Positions 1 to 8,054 of a stretch of DNA of 64,000 nucleotides are shown piece by piece. This stretch comes from CAWCUU01 sp963798855 (GTDB lineage Bacteria > Gemmatimonadota > Gemmatimonadetes > Longimicrobiales > RSA9). Where the stretch lies: assembly GCA_963798855.1 (NCBI GenBank), contig CAWCUU010000002.1:1674001-1738000 (forward strand), given 5' to 3'. The notes under the pieces are model-generated. The model did no database searches and was not told the DNA's origin. It worked only from the letters and a program-made list of their open reading frames with translations. The stretch's first letter is position 1, and each line of letters starts with the position of its first letter. The translations under genes and the position numbers were made by a program.

Positions 1-387
1 AGGCACGAGTCGTATCCATCGAGCCGGAGGTCGAACCGCGTCGGCTCCGGCCCGGCGAGATCGTAGGTGTTGATGAAGATCGCCCAGGGTCCGCCGATCT
101 CGCCCCGCACGAGCGACGTCAGCGCGCCTCGCTGCCCGTCGTCGGCTCGATCGTCCATGAAGCCGATCGCGCGGCCGCCGCCCTCGTGGATCGCGCCCGG
201 CCAGTCGGCGAACACGGCGACGGCGAGCCCGTTGACGGCGACGTCGCCGATCCGCCCCTCCTCGATAGCCCAGATCCATCCGCCTTCGCATTTACCGCGG
301 CTCGGTCGCGCGTTGAAGTTGCACGGGCAGCCCCCAGTCGCAGTTGCACGCGATGACCACGTTGCCGCTCAAGCGCCATTCGGCCAT
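1..387 (-). CDS. DUF1326 domain protein, C-terminus cut by window edge
   Basis: The reading frame opens with ATG at 387 and runs off the left edge after 129 codons without a stop. The protein begins MAEWRLSGNVVIACNCDWGC and continues CPCNFNARPS, the Cys-rich CNCxxxCPC signature at residues 18-26 that marks the DUF1326 family. Later segments such as GFMDDRADDGQRGAL and ALTSLVRGEIGG also fit this family, whose biochemical role is unknown to me. The clustered cysteines suggest metal binding (inference). The gene reads away from the dienelactone hydrolase gene upstream and about 100 bases separate the two, so they could share a transcript. Identification is by motif recall; the missing C-terminus cannot be judged. 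Confidence 0.8.
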
Positions 388-489
388 ACGCCCCCCTCGA
401 TGAGTCCCGCGACCGGCAGCCGCCCCGGTCGCCCCCCTCGACCCCCAGCCCCACCGCGAAGCCCCGACCCTCCCCTATCCGTCCCCCTC

Positions 490-1380
490 CTAGCCCTTGC
501 CCTCGCCCTTGCCCTCGCCCTGCGAAGCCCCGAGCTTCGCCTTGAACCACTCGATCGTCAGCGGCCACGCCTGCTGCGACGCCTTCATATTCGCGCCGTC
601 GCGCCCGTCCTGTTGTCGCAGGAAGCCATGACCGGCGCCCTCGAAGATGTGCGGCTCGTAGGCCTTCCCCATCTCCTTCATCGCGGCCTCCGCGGGCGCG
701 ACCGTCGAGACCACGCGCGCGTCGTCGCCGCCGTAGAGCCCCAGCACCGGCGCCTTCACCTTCTCGAGATCCTCCTTCGACGGCGACGTGCCGTAGTAGA
801 CGACCGCGGCGCCGAGCTGCGGCGAGTGGACCGCGTGCTGGAACGTCGTCGTGCCGCCCCAGCAGAAGCCGACGATGCCGTAGACGGGCTGCGCGGCCGG
901 CAGACTCATCCCGTAGTGCGCCACCGCGAGCAGGCGCCGCTGCACGTCCTCCGGGTCGAGCCCGCGGATCGCGGCGACCGCCGCCTGCGGATCGGGCGCG
1001 CCGTCCGCGGCGGCCGGCACATCCTTGCCGGTGAGCAGGTCGGGAGCGATCGCGATGAACCCCTGCGCCGCGACCTGGTCGGCGACCGCGCGCACCCAGT
1101 TCGAGAGCCCGAAGATCTCGTGCACGACCAGCACGACGGGCGCCTTGTCGCTGCGCTCCGGGTAGACCACCCAGGCGCGGACGCTGTCGGCCTCGCCGGC
1201 CGGGATGCTGACCCATTCGCCGTGCCGCGGCGACGACTTCAGCTGCGCCTCGGCGTGCTCGGCGTCCGGCGGCAGCGTCGGCGCTGCGGCCTGCTGCGCG
1301 GCTGCGGCGGCGGGTACGAGCACCGGCGCGAGGGAGCGAGCCAGGCGACGGGCGAGAGTCGTGAGAAGGGGACGTCGCAT
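490..1380 (-). CDS. Exported dienelactone hydrolase family protein
   Basis: A 296-residue alpha/beta hydrolase of the dienelactone hydrolase family, which opens cyclic esters or related substrates. The nucleophile is Cys173 in GFCWGG, with acid Asp near 218 (YGGDDARV) and His near 251 (GAGHGF). An Arg-rich start followed by LAPVLVPAAAAAQQ reads as a signal peptide, so it probably acts in the periplasm. The extreme C-terminus, GEGKGEGKG, is translated from a CCCTCG hexamer array and is unlikely to be part of the fold; the array has evidently grown up to or into the stop codon. Substrate cannot be named from sequence. Confidence 0.9.
   Translation of the reverse strand: MRRPLLTTLARRLARSLAPVLVPAAAAAQQAAAPTLPPDAEHAEAQLKSSPRHGEWVSIPAGEADSVRAWVVYPERSDKAPVVLVVHEIFGLSNWVRAVADQVAAQGFIAIAPDLLTGKDVPAAADGAPDPQAAVAAIRGLDPEDVQRRLLAVAHYGMSLPAAQPVYGIVGFCWGGTTTFQHAVHSPQLGAAVVYYGTSPSKEDLEKVKAPVLGLYGGDDARVVSTVAPAEAAMKEMGKAYEPHIFEGAGHGFLRQQDGRDGANMKASQQAWPLTIEWFKAKLGASQGEGKGEGKG
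491..527. repeat. CCCTCG/CCCTTG hexamer array at gene 3' end
   Basis: About six hexamer units (CCCTTG and CCCTCG alternating) overlap the last codons of the dienelactone hydrolase gene. The C-rich strand is +, as in all the other hexamer arrays of this window. A pyrimidine-rich degenerate stretch from about 415 extends the block. Confidence 0.8.
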
Positions 1381-1425
1381 CGAGGCCTCCGGATAAAGGG
1401 GGTCGGGACGGCAAGATATGACGAC

Positions 1426-1520
1426 GAGGCGCTCGCTGCGAGGCGCTGACGGTGAGGCGCCGACTGAAGGCGCTCACGACAGGCGCGGACGACGAGGCGC
1501 TGAACGAAGGCGGTCATGAG
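1426..1520. repeat. Degenerate 13/14-bp GGCGCTGA repeat block
   Basis: The 244-base gap between the divergent starts at 1380 and 1625 holds about seven imperfect units of 13-14 bp, such as GAGGCGCTGACGGT, GAGGCGCCGACTGA and GAGGCGCTGAACGA. The same family occurs at 43522-43800 and 59402-59530. Promoters for both flanking genes must lie in this gap, but I cannot point to one. The rest, 1521-1624, shows nothing further except the Shine-Dalgarno of the next gene. Confidence 0.7.
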
Positions 1521-1624
1521 CGAACACGGGCACGCTCAGCTAAACGCACAGTTGACCAGCGCGGCAGGGAGCCCCATCCTGGCCGAGGCCCCACCCTCCG
1601 CTCCGCCGCCCTCGTGGAGGTGGA

Positions 1625-2941
1625 ATGAAACCCGCCCGACTCCGCCTGCTGCTCGTCTGCGTTGGCTTGCGCGCCAGACCGTTCCCGCGCCGCCTGCAAC
1701 CGTGCTGGACCGCCGTGCTCCGAGCGCTTCCTCGAGCATTCCTGCCGATCGCGATCGTCGCCCTGCCGCTGGCGGGTTGTGGCCATGGCGACGCCACCGC
1801 CGCGTCCGCGGTCCGCGACAGCGCCGGTGTCCGCATCGTCCGGAATGCCGGACCACGCTGGTCGTCGGGGCGGGGGTGGCGGCTGGATCGGACGCCGGAG
1901 CTCGCGATCGGCAGCGAAGAGGGCCCGGAGGACCAGCAGCTCTATAGGGTCGCGGGCGCGCTGCGACTGCCGGACGGCCTCGTCGCGGTCGCGAATGCGG
2001 GCTCGAACGAGATCCGTTTCTACGGCGCCGAGGGCAAGCTTGTCGCTCGCGCAGGAGCGAACGGCGCCGGTCCCGGCGAGTTCCGGGACCTCACCGGCCT
2101 CTATCGCGATGGTCCGGACTCCATCTACGCGTGGGACTCCGACCTCGGCCGCGTGTCCGTCTTCACGAATGCAGGAGTGTACGCCCGCAGCTTCGCCGTG
2201 CCGCGAATCCCCGGCTACAGCGGGTCTGTGGTGCTCGGCCCGCTGGGCGGCCGAGGGCTGCTCGTCTACACGGGGAGGGGTATCACCATCACCGACCCCA
2301 GGCGCGGCGTCGTGCGCGACTCGCTGTTCCTCTTCCGGCTGTCCGCGGACGGTGTCCGTGTGGACACGCTGGGCAAGGTGCTCGGCGGCGAGGGGTACGT
2401 TCGAGATGTGACCACCGGCGCCGGTCACGGGTTCATTGCCACCGGTGCACCGTTCGGGCGGCGCACGGTCTTCGCGGTCTCGGACAGCCGCTTCTTCGTC
2501 GGCACGGAGGACGACTACGAGATAGCGGTGCGTTCCGCTGACGGATCGCTCGACCGATTGTTGCGCTTCGATCGGCCGAGCCGTCAGGTGACCTCGACCG
2601 ACGTCGCTGCGATGAAGCGGCAGCAGGTGGGCCACGTCAACGGCAACATGCGGCGCGAGATCGAGAAGTCGCTCGACGAGGCACCGGTGCCCGCGACCAT
2701 GCCGGCCTACGGCGGGATGATCGCCGACGCTGCCGGCGATCTCTGGGTCGCGGAGTACCGAACGCCGGGAACTTCGGGCACCCGCTGGCTGGTGTTCGAC
2801 GCCGACGGGCGCCTCCTCGGCCCGGTCAATGGACCGGACCACTTCACCGCGCTCGACATCGGTGACGACTACGTGCTCGGCGTCCGGAAGGACGAGATGG
2901 ATGTCGAGCACGTCGAGCTGTACCGCATCGTGAAGGAGTGA
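1625..2941 (+). CDS. 6-bladed beta-propeller lipoprotein
   Basis: A 438-residue secreted protein. A hydrophobic segment ends in the lipobox LPLAGC (Cys about residue 50), so it is probably a lipoprotein. The mature part has NHL/propeller-like blades: GALRLPDGLVAVANAGSN, GPGEFRDLTGLYRDGPDSIY, AWDSDLGRVSVF and SGTRWLVFDADGRLLG. GGAGG at 1616 with a 4-base spacer supports ATG 1625, but the n-region is then unusually long; GTG 1715 would give a textbook lipoprotein signal. Such propellers are common in Gemmatimonadota and Bacteroidota and have no assigned substrate. The next gene starts one base after the stop, so the two are one transcription unit. Confidence 0.85.
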   Translation: MKPARLRLLLVCVGLRARPFPRRLQPCWTAVLRALPRAFLPIAIVALPLAGCGHGDATAASAVRDSAGVRIVRNAGPRWSSGRGWRLDRTPELAIGSEEGPEDQQLYRVAGALRLPDGLVAVANAGSNEIRFYGAEGKLVARAGANGAGPGEFRDLTGLYRDGPDSIYAWDSDLGRVSVFTNAGVYARSFAVPRIPGYSGSVVLGPLGGRGLLVYTGRGITITDPRRGVVRDSLFLFRLSADGVRVDTLGKVLGGEGYVRDVTTGAGHGFIATGAPFGRRTVFAVSDSRFFVGTEDDYEIAVRSADGSLDRLLRFDRPSRQVTSTDVAAMKRQQVGHVNGNMRREIEKSLDEAPVPATMPAYGGMIADAAGDLWVAEYRTPGTSGTRWLVFDADGRLLGPVNGPDHFTALDIGDDYVLGVRKDEMDVEHVELYRIVKE

Positions 2942-2942
2942 G

Positions 2943-4802
2943 ATGCGACGCACGGTCCTGACGCACGTTCTACTGACGCTGCTGTTCGCGGCCTCTGCCC
3001 CCGCGTCCGCCCAGGTCGTGCGCGGCCGATTCACCGACGTCTCGGCCACCGCGCCGATCGAGGGCGGTGTGGTGTCGCTGCTGGCGATGGACGGCTCCGA
3101 GGTCACGAGCGTGCTCACGGACGCGCGCGGGTGGTACGCGTTGCGCGCGCCCGCACCTGGCCGCTACCGGCTTCGCGCCTCGCGCATCGGCTACGCGGAC
3201 TTCCTGACGGAGCCGTTCGTGCTCGGCGCGGGTCGGGTGCTCGACCGCGACATCGCCGCGGCGGTCCGCGCGATCTCGCTCGAGGGCGTCACCGTGCGCG
3301 GCACCTCGCGCTGCCGGCTTCGCCCCGACCAGGGTGTGCAGACGCAGGCGCTGTGGAGCGCGATCCGCACGGCGCTCTCCGCCGCGAGCCTGACGAAGCG
3401 CGAGCAGCGTCTGCATTACGACGTCGCCGAGTACGTGCGCGACCTGGACCCCGCGACGCTGCGGCCGCTCGGTCCGGCGCGTGCGCGCGCGCGATCCGGC
3501 GTCGCGGAGCACCCGTTCGTGTCGGCGCCCGTCGACGAGCTGATGCGCGACGGCTTCGTGCGTCCGGGCCCGGAACAGACCTCCTACTTCGCGCCCGACG
3601 CCGACGTCCTCCTCTCCGACGCGTTCCTGGCACGCCACTGTTTCCGGGTCGTCGCCGACGAGGGCGGGGCAGGAAAGGCGGGTCGCGTCGGGCTCGCGTT
3701 TCGACCCGTCGTGCAGGGTGCGCAAGCCGACGTCGAAGGAACCCTCTGGGTGGACCCGTCGGCCGGCGAGCTCCGCGCGCTGGAGTACCGTTACACCGGC
3801 CTCGATGTCCCCGACGCCGAGCGGCTCGGCGGCCGCGTCGAGTTCGCGCGCGTGCCGACCGGCCGCTGGATCGTCTCCCGCTGGTACGTCCGCATGCCCG
3901 TGCTGCCGGCGCCCGAGCCCGGCCGTCGCCTCTCCGACGTCGCGCCGAATCTGCAGGGCCGCCACCTCCAGCGCATCATCGAGCAGGGCGGCGCGATCGT
4001 CGGCGTGCGCGGCGAGGACGGTCGCCGGCTGTACGGCGCGGAAGCCGTGGTGACGCAGGTGCCGGGAGCCGTGGCCGCCCGCGCCGGCACCGTGCTTGGC
4101 CGCGTCGTCGAGGCCGGAACCGGCAGGCCGCTGCCAAGCGCGCAGGTGCTGCTCGGCCAGGGTCCGGACTCCGCAGCCCCCGCGCGTGGCACGCTGACCG
4201 GCGTCGACGGCTCGTTCGCGTTCGGCGACGTCGCCCCCGGCGATCACCGGCTGAGCGTCGAGTCCGTCGGCTACGAGGCCTCGACGCGCGTCGTGAGCGT
4301 CGCGCCGCATTCCGGAGCGAGCGTGCACGTCGGGCTCGAGCCGCACCCCGTCGAGCTGGAGAAGGTCGTCGTCGAGGGCCACGCCTCGACCGAGGTCGGC
4401 GGCTTCTACGTCCGCAGGGCGCGCAATGAGGGCTACTACCTCGACCGCGCTAAGATCGAGCGGCTCGGCCCGCGCCGGCCGAGCGACCTGATGCGCGAGC
4501 TGCCGGACGTGGAGGTGATCTGTCCCGGCGTGTCGATCCGCTGCTCGATCCGCGTGCCGTCGGCGGTGCCCTCCCCGACAACCCGGGACTGTCCCGTCCA
4601 GTACTTCCTCGACGGCCGCCTGATGCAGGGCGACGCTTCTCCGGGCTCGCCAATGGGCTTCAGCCTCGACGATCTGTCTGCCAGCGAGATCGAGGCGATC
4701 GAGTATTATCCTCACGCGGCAATGGTCCCCGCCCGCTTCAACATCGGCGTGAGCTCCCGCTGCGGCGTCGTCGTGGTGTGGACGCGGGGCGGCCCACGGT
4801 GA
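2943..4802 (+). CDS. Carboxypeptidase-regulatory domain / TonB plug-only protein
   Basis: A 619-residue exported protein with signal peptide TLLFAASAPASAQ. Two carboxypeptidase-regulatory-like beta domains are visible: residues about 25-110 (VVRGRFTDVSATAPIEGGVV) and about 380-475 (GTVLGRVVEAGTGRPLPSAQ). Each ends in the linker motif LEGVTVRG or LEKVVVEG seen before the plug of TonB receptors. A short plug-like tail follows (RPSDLMRELPDVEV, YFLDGRLMQG, EIEAIEYYP) and the protein ends there, with no beta-barrel. Such barrel-less plug proteins recur in Gemmatimonadota. With the lipoprotein one base upstream it may form an outer-membrane complex (inference). Function is unknown. Confidence 0.85.
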   Translation: MRRTVLTHVLLTLLFAASAPASAQVVRGRFTDVSATAPIEGGVVSLLAMDGSEVTSVLTDARGWYALRAPAPGRYRLRASRIGYADFLTEPFVLGAGRVLDRDIAAAVRAISLEGVTVRGTSRCRLRPDQGVQTQALWSAIRTALSAASLTKREQRLHYDVAEYVRDLDPATLRPLGPARARARSGVAEHPFVSAPVDELMRDGFVRPGPEQTSYFAPDADVLLSDAFLARHCFRVVADEGGAGKAGRVGLAFRPVVQGAQADVEGTLWVDPSAGELRALEYRYTGLDVPDAERLGGRVEFARVPTGRWIVSRWYVRMPVLPAPEPGRRLSDVAPNLQGRHLQRIIEQGGAIVGVRGEDGRRLYGAEAVVTQVPGAVAARAGTVLGRVVEAGTGRPLPSAQVLLGQGPDSAAPARGTLTGVDGSFAFGDVAPGDHRLSVESVGYEASTRVVSVAPHSGASVHVGLEPHPVELEKVVVEGHASTEVGGFYVRRARNEGYYLDRAKIERLGPRRPSDLMRELPDVEVICPGVSIRCSIRVPSAVPSPTTRDCPVQYFLDGRLMQGDASPGSPMGFSLDDLSASEIEAIEYYPHAAMVPARFNIGVSSRCGVVVVWTRGGPR

Positions 4803-4886
4803 CGTCACCTCGCTCCGCGGCCTTGCCTCCCGGCCGAGCCAGGGATGCCCTAAATTCCTCGCCTCGACTCTCTTGGAGGCCACAAC

Positions 4887-5801
4887 TTGCCCCGCATCGC
4901 GTCCCTTTGGTCGCGGGCGCCCGTGGTCGTGCGCGCGTTCCTCCTGGGCGGCGCCGTGGCTACCGCCGGTACGGTGCCGTGGGCCGTGCTGGCCGCGTGG
5001 AACATCCGGCACCTCCCCGCGGTGCCGTGGTCGGTGCCCATCGCCGCCTTGTACCTCTGGCTGCTCTGGCGCTGGCTGCGCGGCGACGGTTGGCCCGCAT
5101 CCACGTCCGCCGCCCGCCGCGGGATGCTGCGCGCGCGCCCCGTCTCCGCCAATGTCTGGGGGGCGGCCATCCTCGCGGGCATCCTGGGCCTCGCCACCGT
5201 CGTACAGGTGAACCGCGTCACGGTCGGCTTGGTCGGGCTCCCGTTTCAGGACGATCTGCCTTACCTGTCGCGACTCTCGCCGCTCACGCTGTTGCTCATG
5301 CCCCTTATGGGGGCGGTCGTGGCCGGAGTGGTGGAGGAGGCGGCGTTCCGTGGCTACATGCAGCGTCCCATCGAGCGACGGCACGGCCCGGTCGTCGCGA
5401 TCCTCGTCGTGGGCGTCTGGTTCGGCCTCGCCCACGCCACGCACGCGCAGTGGTCGCTGGCGCTCATGCCCTATTACCTCACTGCCGCCGCCGTCTACGG
5501 CGGCCTCGCCTGGATCACCGACTCCATCCTTCCGTCCATGGCGCTCCATGCAGGCGGCGACGCCCTGAGCGCGCTGACGCTCGTCGGCGAGGCGCTCGGG
5601 ACACCGGCAGGATCCGGGGCCACCGCCGCACCGCGCGCCTTCCCGGCTCCTGCCACGCACACCGGGTTGTGGATCCGCCTCGCCGCCCTGGTCGTGCTGG
5701 GCAGCGCGACGGTCTGGGCCTACGCGCAGGTGGCGGCTGTCGTGCGACAGCAGAAGGAGGCGGCGGTCGGCGCGAGCGTAGCCGATCCCGGGACGGCCTG
5801 A
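4887..5801 (+). CDS. CPBP family intramembrane metalloprotease
   Basis: A 304-residue polytopic membrane protein of the CAAX protease / bacteriocin-processing (ABI) family. The diagnostic motifs are EEAAFRG around residues 150-156 (EExxxR), FGLAHATH about 30 residues on (FxxxH) and the third-motif HAGGD. About eight hydrophobic segments are present. Translation starts at TTG 4887, supported by GGAGG at 4875 with a 7-base spacer; no ATG in frame fits. The family cleaves peptides or prenylated proteins within the membrane; the substrate here is unknown. It stands alone, followed by the largest hexamer array of the window. Confidence 0.9.
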   Translation: MPRIASLWSRAPVVVRAFLLGGAVATAGTVPWAVLAAWNIRHLPAVPWSVPIAALYLWLLWRWLRGDGWPASTSAARRGMLRARPVSANVWGAAILAGILGLATVVQVNRVTVGLVGLPFQDDLPYLSRLSPLTLLLMPLMGAVVAGVVEEAAFRGYMQRPIERRHGPVVAILVVGVWFGLAHATHAQWSLALMPYYLTAAAVYGGLAWITDSILPSMALHAGGDALSALTLVGEALGTPAGSGATAAPRAFPAPATHTGLWIRLAALVVLGSATVWAYAQVAAVVRQQKEAAVGASVADPGTA

Positions 5802-5869
5802 GCTCAGGCATGACAAGGAACCGCGGCGCCCGCTGATCGCCCCTTCGAACTCGAACTCGAATTGCCGTT

Positions 5870-5953
5870 CCCCTCGCCCTCGCCCTCGCCCTCGCCCTCG
5901 CCCTCGCCCTGACCCTCGCCCTCGCCCTCGCCCTCGCCCTCGCCCTCGCCCTT
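5870..5953. repeat. (CCCTCG)n array, 14 units
   Basis: Fourteen near-perfect copies of CCCTCG (one reads CCCTGA) fill the gap between the protease stop and the metallopeptidase start. The minus strand reads GGGCGA repeated, that is, runs of three G at 6-bp spacing, which fits the G-quadruplex pattern. The array lies 36 bases before ATG 5990, so it would be within or next to the leader of that gene. Confidence 0.95.
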
Positions 5954-5989
5954 GAAAGAGGGCCCACCCCTTGCACTCTCCCCTTCCAA

Positions 5990-7021
5990 ATGTCCACCAG
6001 CGACCTTTGGGACCGCCAGCGGCGCGAGCTGCTCGGTCGGCGGATCTCCGATCTCGGCCTCCGCATAGAGGGCACGCGCGTGGAGGCAATGCTCCGGCAG
6101 CTCCACGACGAGCTGGGCGCGCGCGGCCTCGTCTTCCGGCCGCGCGCCTACCTCACCGACGAGTGGGGCTGCCCCGAGGGCGTCCCGATCATCGGCGTTC
6201 CGTTCTGGCTCACGGACGAGCGCCTCGAGCGGATCGAGCGCGAGTTCTCCGTCGAGCTGGAGGAGGAGGACGACCCGATGAAGATCCTCCGACACGAGGC
6301 GGGCCACGCGTTCAACTACGCGTACCGCCTCTTCGACGGCGCCGAATGGCGACGCATCTTCGGCCCCTACTCGCGCCCCTACCGCGAGCGCTTCCGCGTC
6401 GACCCGTTCAGCCGCGCCTACGTCCGCAACATCCTCGGGTGGTACGGCCAGAAGCACCCGGACGAGGATTTCGCCGAGACCTTCGCCGTCTGGCTCACGC
6501 CGGGCAGCGACTGGCGACGTCGCTACGCGGGCTCGCCCGCGCTGGAGAAGCTCGAGTACGTGGACCGCACGCTTGCGGAGGTGGGCGGGCGGGAGCCGCC
6601 CGTCTCCGCCGAGCTGACGCCCGAGCACGTGCCGATCGAGATGCTGATGCACACGCTCGAGGAGCACTACGGCGGAGGTGGCGCGCTGCCGATCGACGAC
6701 CCGTCCCACTTCGACGGCGACCTCCGCAACATCTTCGCGCAGCGTGGACCGGATGGCGCGGTCGATGGAAGCGCTGCCGCGTTCATCCGCTCCCACCGTC
6801 GCGAGCTGGTCGGTCGCATCGCCTACTGGACGGGTGAGACCGGCGCGGAGGTGAAGCGCTTCATCGACCTGCTGGCCGACCGCGCCGAGGCGCTGGAACT
6901 GGGGCAGGCCGGGCGCGAGAGCTCGATGCTGATCGAGCTCACCGCGTTCGGCACGGCCGTCATGATGAACTACCGCTACACGGACGTGATCGGCCGCTCG
7001 GAAGGACAACCGGACTCATGA
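5990..7021 (+). CDS. Putative zinc-binding metallopeptidase (zincin)
   Basis: A 343-residue soluble protein. Residues 102-106 are HEAGH, the zincin HExxH motif, and about 55 residues later HPDEDFAETFAVWL supplies a likely third ligand or catalytic Glu, as in the putative zinc-binding metallopeptidases often drawn as Peptidase_Mx. No signal peptide or membrane segment is evident, so it is cytoplasmic. Its last four bases overlap the start of the ATP-grasp gene (ATGA), which argues for a fixed partnership of a peptidase and a peptide-bond-forming ligase. A helical C-terminal region follows residue 240. Substrate unknown. Confidence 0.8.
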   Translation: MSTSDLWDRQRRELLGRRISDLGLRIEGTRVEAMLRQLHDELGARGLVFRPRAYLTDEWGCPEGVPIIGVPFWLTDERLERIEREFSVELEEEDDPMKILRHEAGHAFNYAYRLFDGAEWRRIFGPYSRPYRERFRVDPFSRAYVRNILGWYGQKHPDEDFAETFAVWLTPGSDWRRRYAGSPALEKLEYVDRTLAEVGGREPPVSAELTPEHVPIEMLMHTLEEHYGGGGALPIDDPSHFDGDLRNIFAQRGPDGAVDGSAAAFIRSHRRELVGRIAYWTGETGAEVKRFIDLLADRAEALELGQAGRESSMLIELTAFGTAVMMNYRYTDVIGRSEGQPDS

Positions 7022-7986
7022 AGATCCTGCTGCTGCACACCCGCGAGGCCGAGGACGTCGCCGATCCGGTGCTGGCGGATCTCGAGGGTGCGCTCGGGCG
7101 CTCGGGCCACGACATCGCCCGCCTCGGGCTCGACGGCCGAATCGCCGAGCTCGTGCGGCGCGTGCAGGACGATCCGCCCGACCTCGTCTTCAACCTCGCC
7201 GAGTCGTTCCGCGGCAAGAGCGCTCTCGAGTCGAGCGTCGCGTCGCTGCTGAACCTGCTCGACCTGCGCTACACGGGCTCGAGCCACACCGGCCTCACGC
7301 TCGCGGGCGACAAGGCCCTCGCCAAGAAGGTTCTCAGCTTCCACGGCATCCTGACTCCCGAATTCGCGGCCGTCCACCGCGGCACCGTCGACTGGGCCGG
7401 AGAGATCGGATTTCCGCTGATCGTCAAGCCGCCGCAGGAGGATGCGTCGCTCGGGATCACGGCGGCTTCCGTCGTGCACAGCGTGCAGGAGCTCCTGGCC
7501 CGCATGCACGAGATCCAGGACACCTACTCCCAGCCGGTGCTCGTCGAGCAGTACATCGAGGGGCGCGAGTTCTACGTCGGGGTGCTGGGGAACGCCCAGG
7601 CCGAGGCGCTCCCCATCGTGGAGCTGGACATGTCGCGCTACCCGGCGAAGCTCCCGCGCATCGCGAGCCACGCCGCGAAGTGGCAGGTCGACGGCGTCGA
7701 ATACGACAGCGCCATCGAGATCTTCGAGCCGGATCTACCCGAGGCGACCGCGGCCGCGATGCGTGGCACAGCCGTCGACGCCTTCAACGCGCTCCGCCTG
7801 CGCGACTACGGCCGCATCGACCTGCGCCTCCACCCCGACGGCCGCGTCTTCATCATCGAGGCGAACCCCAACTGCTACCTCGCCCGCGCCGAGGTCTTCG
7901 CCCGCGCCGCCGAGCGCGCCGGTCTCGACTACGACGCCCTCATCGCCCGCATTGTCGAGCTCGCCAGCGCCCGCTACGCCCGCTGA
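7018..7986 (+). CDS. D-alanine--D-alanine ligase-like ATP-grasp protein
   Basis: A 322-residue ATP-grasp enzyme with the layout of D-Ala-D-Ala ligase. It has an N-terminal subdomain with LVFNLAESFRGKSALES, then YTGSSHTGLTLAGDKALAKK, the nucleotide-binding FPLIVKPPQEDASLGI and the metal-binding RLRDYGRIDLR and FIIEANPNCYL. The family joins two amino acids or peptides with ATP. The N-terminal region is shorter and differs from housekeeping Ddl, and it is coupled by a 4-base overlap to a zincin peptidase, so a role in another dipeptide or in peptide tailoring is as likely as cell-wall synthesis (inference). No second ddl or mur gene adjoins it. Confidence 0.85.
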   Translation: MKILLLHTREAEDVADPVLADLEGALGRSGHDIARLGLDGRIAELVRRVQDDPPDLVFNLAESFRGKSALESSVASLLNLLDLRYTGSSHTGLTLAGDKALAKKVLSFHGILTPEFAAVHRGTVDWAGEIGFPLIVKPPQEDASLGITAASVVHSVQELLARMHEIQDTYSQPVLVEQYIEGREFYVGVLGNAQAEALPIVELDMSRYPAKLPRIASHAAKWQVDGVEYDSAIEIFEPDLPEATAAAMRGTAVDAFNALRLRDYGRIDLRLHPDGRVFIIEANPNCYLARAEVFARAAERAGLDYDALIARIVELASARYAR

Positions 7987-8005
7987 CGGCCAAGCCCCTC
8001 CCCAC

Positions 8006-8033
8006 CTCGCCCTCGCCCTCGCCCTCGCCCTGG
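8006..8033. repeat. Short CCCTCG hexamer array between convergent genes
   Basis: Four to five CCCTCG units in the 68-base gap between the convergent ATP-grasp and efflux-pump genes. C-rich on +. No conventional terminator hairpin is seen in this gap. Confidence 0.85.
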
Positions 8034-8054
8034 TGGAGCGAGCGGCCGCGCCGC

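Noticed and set aside
2970..6089. Very long open frame on the minus strand across the plug-protein and protease genes
   Set aside because: High-GC genes leave long antisense frames. The protein is Arg/His/Asp-rich low-complexity sequence, while the + strand has recognised domains.
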